DNA from: Streptosporangiaceae bacterium
Lineage (GTDB): Bacteria; Actinomycetota; Actinomycetes; Streptosporangiales; Streptosporangiaceae
DNA length: 5,712 bases
NCBI GenBank assembly: GCA_030038715.1
Contig: JASHSO010000496.1
Coordinates: 1 to 5,712, forward strand
Direction: 5' to 3'
Under the pieces are notes generated by a model that had not been told where the DNA came from, ran no database searches, and saw only the letters and a program-made list of their open reading frames with translations. The stretch's first letter is position 1. Every line of letters begins with the position of its first letter. Of the stretch, positions 1-5,059 are shown piece after piece. The position numbers and the translations under genes are program-made.

Positions 1-399
1 GCCAACGTTCGAACCCTGGCAGCTGCGCTCGAGGTCGTGCGGGGCGCAGCACAGCCCAATGGCGGACTGGCCATCGACACCTGGCACATGGCCAAGCTCG
101 GGATCACGCCGGCCGACATCGCCACAGTTCCGTCGCAGTACCTGACCTGGGTGGAGCTGTCCGACGGGTGGACGGAGAGCATGCCCGACCTCGGAGACGA
201 GACCATGAACCATCGCCGACTTCCCGGTGAAGGCGAATTCGACATCCCTGGCTACATCGGCGCGTGCCGTAGTGCCGGCTATCGAGGCCCGTGGGGCGTC
301 GAGGTGCTCTCGGCGCAGCTGCGGGCGCTGCCGATGGAGCAGGCGTTCGCGCGAGCGTTCGACACGACAGCAGCGGTTCTGCGCGCGGTGACCGGATGA
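1..399 (+). CDS. Sugar phosphate isomerase/epimerase-type TIM-barrel protein (C-terminal part, 5' end outside window)
   Basis: The reading frame is open from the first base and ends at TGA 397-399, so 132 residues of a longer protein are visible; family members are usually about 250-300 residues. A GTG at 37 is in frame, but coding similarity continues upstream of it, so it is not the start. The visible part fits the C-terminal half of the xylose isomerase-like (AP endonuclease 2) TIM barrel: IDTWH (D26 and H29 of the visible part, a typical metal-ligand pair), a WVELSDG strand (D55), the RRLPGEGEFDIPGYI segment (about 72-86), and GYRGPWGVEVLS with E101 in the place of the last metal-binding glutamate. 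Such proteins isomerise or epimerise sugars and sugar acids, or act in inositol and related catabolism, in the cytoplasm. It lies 73 bp before the E1 genes on the same strand and probably belongs with them. The fold is fairly sure; the substrate cannot be told. Confidence 0.85.
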   Translation, partial: ANVRTLAAALEVVRGAAQPNGGLAIDTWHMAKLGITPADIATVPSQYLTWVELSDGWTESMPDLGDETMNHRRLPGEGEFDIPGYIGACRSAGYRGPWGVEVLSAQLRALPMEQAFARAFDTTAAVLRAVTG

Positions 400-472
400 G
401 AGCCAAGCCTGGCAGGCCGTTTCGGACCCGAGCCGAGACTGACACGAGCCAACTCAGCACGAGGAGGAGCAG

Positions 473-1495
473 ATGACCGAGCTTGATAACGCCAAGCTGG
501 TCTGGATGTACCGTCATATGCTGCGGATCCGCGAGTTTGAGGAGCGGGTCAAGCGGTCGTTCGAAGAGCATCCCGGGGTGATCCGAGGCCACACCCATCT
601 AGCCGACGGCGCCGAGGCCTCCATCGTCGGCTCACTGGCCGCCATCCAGCAGGGCGACCAGATATTGACCACCTACCGGTGCCACGGCTATCCCCTCGTA
701 CTCGGCACCGACCCCAAGGCGATCATGGCCGAGATCTACGGACGCCGGGACGGGCTGTGCGGCGGATATGGCGGCTCGATGCACCTGTGCGACCCGGGGC
801 GCGGCTTCCTCGGCACATCAGGCATCGTCGGGCAGGGCATCCCGCAGGCCACCGGTGCCGCCTACGCTGCCCAGATCCGCGGCCAGGGCCAAGTCGTACT
901 GGGTTTCTTCGGCGACGGAGCCACCAAGCAGGGCGCGTTCTCCGAGTCGCTCAACATCGCCTCGCTGTGGAAGCTGCCGATCGTCTTCGTCCTGGAAAAC
1001 AACTCCTACAACGTGGTCACCCGGGTCGAGCAGGAGGACGCCAACGCCGCGGCCGGCGAGCCGCTGTCGGTCAAGGCCAAGGCGTTCAGCATGCCCGGCG
1101 TGACGGTGGACGGTGGCGACCCGGTTCGCGTGCATGACACGGTCGCCGACGCGGTGGCAAGAGCCCGCAGCGGAGCGGGCCCGACGCTCGTGGAGTCGCT
1201 CGTCTACCGACTTAGCGCGCACGGCAACCTCATCGCCCCGCCGGGCGTGCCGCTGCATTTCCCTGAGCACGAGGCGGTCGAGGTGTTCGGCAATCTTGCG
1301 GAATTCGAGGCTGCCAAACGCAACGACCCGGTGCCAAGGTTCCGCGGTCGGCTGGTTACCGACGGCGTACTCGCGCCTGACCAGGCCGACCAGATCGGCG
1401 CGCAGGTCCGCGAGGAGATGCAGGCCGCCGTCGACTTTGCCCTGGCCAGCCCGTATCCGGCCGCCGATGCCGCGCTCAACTACGTCTACGCCTGA
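473..1495 (+). CDS. ThDP-dependent 2-oxo-acid/acetoin dehydrogenase-type E1 component, alpha subunit
   Basis: This 340-residue protein has the usual length of bacterial E1-alpha subunits (pyruvate, branched-chain 2-oxo-acid or acetoin dehydrogenase). Visible landmarks are TYRCHG (67-72, with the conserved His71), GGYGGSMHL (97-105), GFLGTSGIVGQGIP (111-124), and the ThDP/Mg motif GDG (147-149), 26 residues, NN (176-177), with the usual KLPIVFVLENNSYN strand. The family forms an alpha2beta2 cytoplasmic enzyme that decarboxylates a 2-oxo acid or cleaves an acetoin-like compound, normally passing the acyl group to a lipoyl E2. The later segment YRLSAHGNLIAPPG (245-258) keeps the His (H250) expected near the diphosphate, but lacks the usual GHS..DP or HT..DDP loop that follows it. 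The start is ATG 473, with GAGGAGGAG directly upstream (461-469). The beta subunit follows after 15 bp, so they are co-transcribed. The E1-alpha family is clear; naming pdhA, acoA or bkdA would be a guess. Confidence 0.93.
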   Translation: MTELDNAKLVWMYRHMLRIREFEERVKRSFEEHPGVIRGHTHLADGAEASIVGSLAAIQQGDQILTTYRCHGYPLVLGTDPKAIMAEIYGRRDGLCGGYGGSMHLCDPGRGFLGTSGIVGQGIPQATGAAYAAQIRGQGQVVLGFFGDGATKQGAFSESLNIASLWKLPIVFVLENNSYNVVTRVEQEDANAAAGEPLSVKAKAFSMPGVTVDGGDPVRVHDTVADAVARARSGAGPTLVESLVYRLSAHGNLIAPPGVPLHFPEHEAVEVFGNLAEFEAAKRNDPVPRFRGRLVTDGVLAPDQADQIGAQVREEMQAAVDFALASPYPAADAALNYVYA

Positions 1496-1510
1496 CAGGA
1501 GGCGGAAGCC

Positions 1511-2488
1511 ATGGCCAGGGAACTCCCCTACATCGCGGCGATCAACGAGGCCATCCGGCTCGAGATGGCGCGAGACGACACCGTGCTCTATTACGGGCAG
1601 AACATCGCCACGACCGAGAACGACGAGTTCGTCCAGGCATTCGGCCACGACCGGGTACGGGTCACTCCGATCTCGGAGACTGCCGAGATCGGTATGGCAG
1701 TCGGTGCCGCGCTAGCCGGATACCGGCCAGTGGTCGAGCTCTACATGGCCGAGTTCATGCTGGTGGCGATGGACCAGGTAGTGAATGAGGCACCGAGGAT
1801 GCGGTACATGAGCGGCGGCAGGGTGACGGTGCCGCTGGTACTCAAAGCCGGCTACGGGTTCACCGCGGGCTGGTCGGGCCAGCACACCGGGTCCATCTAC
1901 GCCATGTTCACCGGCGTGCCTGGACTGAAGGTCGCATTGCCGGCCACGCCCGCTGACGCCAAGGGCCTGATGGCCACCGCGATCAGGGACGACAACCCGG
2001 TCTGCTTCTTCCACCACTACCTGCTCACGCTTGAGCCCGGCGAGGTGCCCGAGGGCGAGTACCTGGTCCCATTCGGCCAGGCGGCAATCCGGCGGACCGG
2101 CGGCGACGTGACGATCGTCGCCACCGGCTGGATGGTCGGCAAGGCCCTGGCAGCCGCCGCGGCGCTGGCCGCGGAGGGCATCGACGCCGAGGTCGTAGAT
2201 CCGCGTACGATCCAGCCGCTGGACACCGACACGATCCTGGCCTCGGTGGCCAAGACCGGCCACGTTGTGCTCGTCGACCAGGCCACCCGGCACGGCTCGG
2301 CGTCGGCGATTATCGCCGCAGAGATCGCCGAACGCGGCTTTTCCTCGCTCCGCGCTGCGGTGACGCAGGTCACCGCGCTGGATGCGACGATCCCGTATAG
2401 CGAGCCGATGGAGGCATTCGTACTGCCCGACGAGGCGAAGATCGTTGGCGCGGTGCGCGGCGTACTCGGGACTGCGCCGGTCAGCTAG
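1511..2488 (+). CDS. ThDP-dependent 2-oxo-acid/acetoin dehydrogenase-type E1 component, beta subunit
   Basis: The protein has 325 residues, the normal size for E1-beta. The N-terminal pyrimidine-binding domain spans about 1-180, and the C-terminal transketolase-C domain about 196-316. TPISETAEIGMAVGAALAGY (52-71) carries Glu56, the residue that in this family contacts the ThDP aminopyrimidine. QVVNEAPRMRYMSGG (89-103) and SGQHTG (122-127, His125 at the usual active-site His position) follow, then VPGLKVALPATPADAKGL (136-153), VDPRTIQPLD (229-238) and a closing PYSEPMEAFVLPDEAKIVGAVR. Where most relatives read FFEHK.LY, this one reads FFHHYLL (166-172). It pairs with the alpha subunit 15 bp upstream to form the active site at the subunit interface. 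The start ATG 1511 has AGGAGG at 1497-1502, 8 nt away. No E2 or E3 gene follows; a gap of about 250 bp and a transporter come next. Family sure, substrate unknown. Confidence 0.93.
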   Translation: MARELPYIAAINEAIRLEMARDDTVLYYGQNIATTENDEFVQAFGHDRVRVTPISETAEIGMAVGAALAGYRPVVELYMAEFMLVAMDQVVNEAPRMRYMSGGRVTVPLVLKAGYGFTAGWSGQHTGSIYAMFTGVPGLKVALPATPADAKGLMATAIRDDNPVCFFHHYLLTLEPGEVPEGEYLVPFGQAAIRRTGGDVTIVATGWMVGKALAAAAALAAEGIDAEVVDPRTIQPLDTDTILASVAKTGHVVLVDQATRHGSASAIIAAEIAERGFSSLRAAVTQVTALDATIPYSEPMEAFVLPDEAKIVGAVRGVLGTAPVS

Positions 2489-2554
2489 CCCAAACAGTGA
2501 CCAATGCCACCGGCACGAGATCATTTCGTTGGGGCCACGATCGCGGTTCGGGCC

Positions 2555-2583
2555 TTGATTCCGTGTCGGCCGACATCTAGCAT
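2555..2583 (+). promoter_or_regulatory. Candidate sigma70-type promoter for the importer operon
   Basis: A -35-like TTGATT (2555-2560, 4 of 6 consensus bases) lies 17 bp before a -10-like TAGCAT (2578-2583, 4 of 6, fitting the actinobacterial TAnnnT pattern). Transcription would start near 2590, giving a leader of about 150 nt before the substrate-binding protein gene. This is the best-spaced pair I found in the gap, but promoter calls by eye in GC-rich DNA are uncertain. Confidence 0.4.
2564..2575. promoter_or_regulatory. Perfect 12-bp palindrome, candidate operator
   Basis: TGTCGGCCGACA reads the same on both strands. It sits wholly inside the 17-bp spacer of the candidate promoter, where a dimeric repressor would block RNA polymerase or a MerR-type activator would act. 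No regulator gene is in the window, so the binding protein is unknown. The palindrome is seen directly; the operator role is inferred. Confidence 0.4.
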
Positions 2584-2603
2584 CCGAGACAACTTGCAAC
2601 CCT

Positions 2604-2624
2604 CGTGACTAACGAAATGTCACG
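2604..2624. promoter_or_regulatory. Dyad CGTGAC-N9-GTCACG, candidate operator or small leader hairpin
   Basis: Two perfect 6-bp arms (2604-2609 and 2619-2624) flank a 9-base AT-rich centre, TAACGAAAT. It lies roughly 15-35 bases past the predicted transcription start. The 21-bp span and central spacing suit a dimeric regulator of the GntR, TetR or LacI kind. As RNA it could form only a modest hairpin. Function is inferred from symmetry and position. Confidence 0.35.
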
Positions 2625-2639
2625 TACTCGCTTTCGCGC

Positions 2640-2667
2640 GTCGCCGCCTAGGCCCCGTGGCGGCGGC
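2640..2667 (+). promoter_or_regulatory. GC-rich hairpin in the importer leader (possible terminator or attenuator)
   Basis: CGCCGCC (2642-2648) pairs perfectly with GGCGGCG (2659-2665), extended by a T-G wobble and an outer G-C pair to nine pairs, around a 10-base loop. No T-run follows, so it is not a classic intrinsic terminator. It could be a U-less actinobacterial terminator for the upstream operon, an attenuator, or a leader RNA structure. The stem is clear; the role is not. Confidence 0.4.
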
Positions 2668-2726
2668 AGGACGAGCATGAGCTCGCCTCACTGGCATTGA
2701 CAGGGGCAGTTCGGCCTTACACCACC

Positions 2727-2732
2727 AGGAGG
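2727..2732 (+). promoter_or_regulatory. Strong Shine-Dalgarno that decides the start of the substrate-binding protein
   Basis: AGGAGG, continuing as AGGAGGTG, matches the 16S rRNA 3' end very well. Three in-frame starts follow: TTG 2740 (7-nt spacer), GTG 2743 (10 nt) and ATG 2749 (16 nt). The spacing disfavours the ATG although it is the usual best codon, leaving GTG 2743 or TTG 2740. Confidence 0.7.
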
Positions 2733-2742
2733 TGGGGTTTTG

Positions 2743-4086
2743 GTGGGGATGCGAGGACCTGTGCCCCATGCGCGGGCATTTGCGGCGCTAGCCGCGGCAA
2801 TCGGACTGCTGGCCATGGCTGGATGCGGCAGCAGCAGCACTAGTCCCAGCTCCACTCCTACGAGCAGCAGCACGGCCGTGAAGACGTCGTCCTGCGGCAC
2901 CAAGGCGGGAGTGAAGGCGACGGGAACGCCGATACCACTCGGGGTAATCGTCACTAATGAGCCGGGGACCTCCTTTACCGACATCTCGAACATGGCCCTC
3001 GCCTACTTCACCTGCGTGAACGACAACGGCGGCATCAAGGGCCATCCGATCAAGTACTACATCGAAACCGAGCAGACCAACCCCGCGCAGATAGCGGCCG
3101 AGGCCAAGCAGCTCGTTGACACAGATCACGTGGTCGGGATCGTCGGCAACACCAGCATCATCGAGTGTTCTGTCGACTACGCCTACTGGCAGAAGCTCGG
3201 GTACGACATCATCGACTCGGGCATCGCGCCTCAGTGCTGGTCGACGCCCAACAGCGCGGCCGTCAACATGGGGCCGCGGTACAGCTCCGACGGAGCCGTC
3301 CAGTATGCGCTGACACAGCACGTTTCCAAGATCGTCTTTGATCAGTCGGACGTCCCTGGCACGCAATACATCGCCGCAGGCCCAGCGGCGCTGGCCAAGG
3401 CCGCCCACGTGCCGATCGTCCAGCTGACCGAGCCCGTACCGATCTCGGACGCCGACGCGGTGGCGATCAAGGAAGTCGACGACGCGGGGCCGAACGGCGC
3501 GGTGGTGCTCAACTTCACCCCGCCGGAGGCGCTGGTGATCCTGCAGGCTGCCCAGAAGCTCGGCCTGGAGGACAAGGTGAAGCTGTGGGGTTGCTCGACG
3601 CCGTGCAACACCGACTACCTGGCAACATCGCTCGGGGCGAAATGGGACCACAAGCTGTTCGTCAATGCCGAGTTGACGCCGCCGGACGTCACCAACACCA
3701 CGACGATGAAGCTCTACAAGGCCATCTACCAGCAGTACGGCACGAGTGGCCCGAATAAGGTCAGCGGCGGCATCGGCAGCTTCAGCCAGATGGGATTCAC
3801 CGAGGCCGAGATCGCCGTGCACGCGCTGGAGACGATCACAGGGCCGTACACCGTGGCCAGCGTGAACGCTGCGTTCAAGGCGGTGACGAATTTCAACACC
3901 GGCATGAACTGCCAGCTGTGGACCTACGGCAACTACTCGATGCACATACCCAACAACGAGGACTACACGGTCACGCCCGACAACGGCAAGATGGTGACAG
4001 TGCAAGGCTGCACGCTCATCTCGTCGGTCGACCCGCAGATCGCCGCTTACCGCAAGCTCGCGGGTACCGCCAAGACCGTGCAGTAA
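2743..4086 (+). CDS. Liv-type (HAAT family) ABC transporter substrate-binding lipoprotein
   Basis: From GTG 2743 the protein has 447 residues, typical for actinobacterial Peripla_BP_6 type-I binding proteins. It opens with a signal peptide: basic start, hydrophobic AFAALAAAIGLLAMAG, then a lipobox-like LAMAGC with the lipidated Cys at residue 28. Met at -3 is less common than Leu. A Ser/Thr-rich linker (about 29-50) follows. The mature two-lobe domain starts near IPLGVIVTNEPGTSF, with ALAYFTCVNDNGGIKGHPI (about 86-104), the usual second motif of the family, and QIAAEAKQLVDTDHVVGIVG after it. The protein captures the ligand outside the membrane and delivers it to the LivH/LivM permeases encoded next. 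Eight further Cys are present, including a CSTPC pair, so disulphides are likely. The start is GTG or TTG 2740, set by the Shine-Dalgarno distance. The ligand need not be an amino acid, as this family also imports amides, urea and aromatic or organic acids. Confidence 0.93.
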   Translation: MGMRGPVPHARAFAALAAAIGLLAMAGCGSSSTSPSSTPTSSSTAVKTSSCGTKAGVKATGTPIPLGVIVTNEPGTSFTDISNMALAYFTCVNDNGGIKGHPIKYYIETEQTNPAQIAAEAKQLVDTDHVVGIVGNTSIIECSVDYAYWQKLGYDIIDSGIAPQCWSTPNSAAVNMGPRYSSDGAVQYALTQHVSKIVFDQSDVPGTQYIAAGPAALAKAAHVPIVQLTEPVPISDADAVAIKEVDDAGPNGAVVLNFTPPEALVILQAAQKLGLEDKVKLWGCSTPCNTDYLATSLGAKWDHKLFVNAELTPPDVTNTTTMKLYKAIYQQYGTSGPNKVSGGIGSFSQMGFTEAEIAVHALETITGPYTVASVNAAFKAVTNFNTGMNCQLWTYGNYSMHIPNNEDYTVTPDNGKMVTVQGCTLISSVDPQIAAYRKLAGTAKTVQ

Positions 4087-4165
4087 GGAGCCATAAGGCA
4101 GTAAGAACCCACGACGAAGTGAGGCCGGACTGTTGAAGCGATCAGAGCGCCCAAGGTAGGCCGGA
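4087..4165 (+). other. Short gap between binding protein and LivH genes
   Basis: These 79 bp carry no recognisable gene and no strong hairpin. CAGTAAG occurs at 4081-4087 (over the upstream stop) and again at 4099-4105, and AGGCCGGA occurs twice near the right end. A moderate AAGG (4153-4156) lies 9 nt before the livH GTG. Nothing here argues for a separate promoter, so livH is probably read from the same transcript as the binding protein. Confidence 0.5.
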
Positions 4166-5059
4166 GTGCCGAGCTGGCAGGACTTCCAGCCGTTCATCGT
4201 GAGCGGCCTCGCCCTGGGCGGGGTATACGCCCTGTCAGGGGTGGGCATGGTGGTCCTCTACCAGGCAACCGGGGTCGTTTACCTGGCGTTCGGCGCCGTC
4301 GGCGCCATGGGCGCTCTGATCGCGTGGTCCCTGATCAACGCCGGCACCCCCGGGTGGCTCGGCTGGCTGGTGTGCGTGGTGTTCAGCGCTGCGGTCACGC
4401 TGGCCTACGGGCTGGTATTCGGGCCTGCCCTGGCTAAACGGGATCCGCTGGTCAAGGCAACGGCCACGCTGGGCCTGCTGCTGGTCTTGTTCGGGGTGAT
4501 GGACCTGCTGTGGACCACCAGCGGCGGGGAGTCGCGCGCGATCACCCTGCCGACCGACTCTTCTGGATTCACGGTCGGCCAGGTCCAGGTGGACTGGACG
4601 CAGGTGATCGGGCTCGGGGTAGGCATCGGGATCACGGTGGTGACCTGGGCGTTCCTCCGCTTCACCAAGCTAGGCACGGCCATGCGCGCGATGGCCAACG
4701 ACCGCGAGATCACCGCGACGCTCGGTGTCCCGGTACGACGGGTCGAGGCGGCAGCGTGGCTCGGCTGCGGCATTCTGGCCGGCGTGGCCGGGCTGCTGCT
4801 GGCCGACATGGTCGCGCTGGATGCGACCACCCTGACGTTCCTGGTGATCTCCTCTGTAGCCGCGGCGCTGATCGCCAGGCTCCGCTCGATCATGCTCACG
4901 TTCGTGGCGGCGATCGTGGTCGGCCTGGTCCAGAACCTGCTGGTCCCGATTCCGTCGGTGACAAACTACAGCGACATGACCCCGTTCGTGCTCGCCGCCG
5001 TCGCGCTGCTGCTGCTCTCGCGTCGCCAGGTGATGACCCGCTCGCGCGAGGACACGTAG
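4166..5059 (+). CDS. livH: Branched-chain amino acid-type ABC transporter permease, LivH family
   Basis: This 297-residue membrane protein is of normal LivH length. It begins with the family's N-terminal pattern, SGLALGGVYALSGVGMVVLYQ (about 13-33), followed by GVVYLAFGAVGAMGA. Hydrophobic segments lie at roughly 10-30, 40-58, 63-86, 97-117, 146-164, 195-213, 223-237, 242-260 and 272-285. The cytoplasmic EAA-like loop that docks to the ATPase is visible at 167-209: TKLGTAMRAMANDREITATL, then GVPVRRVEAAAW and GILAGVAG. With LivM it forms the membrane channel of the importer. The start is GTG 4166; an in-frame TAG at 4157-4159 rules out any start further upstream. The stop TAG 5057-5059 overlaps the next gene's GTG by one base, so translation is probably coupled. 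The symbol is given at family level; the transported compound is unknown. Confidence 0.93.
   Translation: MPSWQDFQPFIVSGLALGGVYALSGVGMVVLYQATGVVYLAFGAVGAMGALIAWSLINAGTPGWLGWLVCVVFSAAVTLAYGLVFGPALAKRDPLVKATATLGLLLVLFGVMDLLWTTSGGESRAITLPTDSSGFTVGQVQVDWTQVIGLGVGIGITVVTWAFLRFTKLGTAMRAMANDREITATLGVPVRRVEAAAWLGCGILAGVAGLLLADMVALDATTLTFLVISSVAAALIARLRSIMLTFVAAIVVGLVQNLLVPIPSVTNYSDMTPFVLAAVALLLLSRRQVMTRSREDT

Larger units (their letters stand above)
2489..2742 (+). other. Non-coding intergenic region upstream of the Liv-type importer
   Basis: This gap of about 250 bp separates the E1-beta stop codon from the importer genes. I see no convincing gene in it on either strand. It contains, in order: a weak short stem (TGCC-ACC-GGCA, 2505-2515), one arm of a 9-bp inverted repeat (2522-2530), a promoter candidate with a palindromic spacer (2555-2583), a 6+6 dyad (2604-2624), a GC-rich hairpin (2640-2667) and a strong Shine-Dalgarno (2727-2732). 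It is less GC-rich around 2490-2630 than the flanking genes, as expected of a regulatory region. No clear intrinsic terminator with a T-run follows the E1-beta gene, so read-through from the E1 operon into the importer cannot be excluded. Confidence 0.7.

Noticed and set aside
407..417. Small dyad GCCTG-G-CAGGC between the isomerase and E1-alpha genes
   Set aside because: It is short, with a one-base centre that cannot form an RNA loop, and there is no promoter-like pair beside it. The 73-bp gap looks like an ordinary operon spacer.
818..1648. Minus-strand open frame across the E1-alpha and E1-beta genes
   Set aside because: It overlaps two strongly recognisable + strand genes, shows no domain motif, and has the composition of a GC-rich shadow frame.
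2357..2376. Perfect 8-bp inverted repeat GCGGTGAC-GCAG-GTCACCGC
   Set aside because: It is inside the E1-beta coding sequence (AVTQVTA) and is explained by ordinary codons; an internal regulatory role has no other support.
2505..2515. TGCC-ACC-GGCA stem after E1-beta as a terminator
   Set aside because: Only four pairs with a three-base loop and no following T-run; too weak to call.
1712..2599. Minus-strand open frame across E1-beta reaching into the intergenic region
   Set aside because: It is antisense to E1-beta for nearly all its length, with an Arg/His/Gly-rich product and no recognisable domain.
2697..2725. Exact TTGACA (2697-2702) as the -35 of a promoter close to the binding-protein gene
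   Set aside because: No acceptable -10 lies 16-19 bp downstream. The nearest TTACAC is only 14 bp away, and a start there would nearly abut the Shine-Dalgarno. The TTGATT/TAGCAT pair is better.
2788..4248. Long minus-strand open frame (486 codons) opposite the binding-protein gene
   Set aside because: It lies wholly antisense to a clear lipoprotein gene. Its product is rich in Arg, His, Asp and Val in the way typical of antisense frames in GC-rich DNA, and no family motif is visible.
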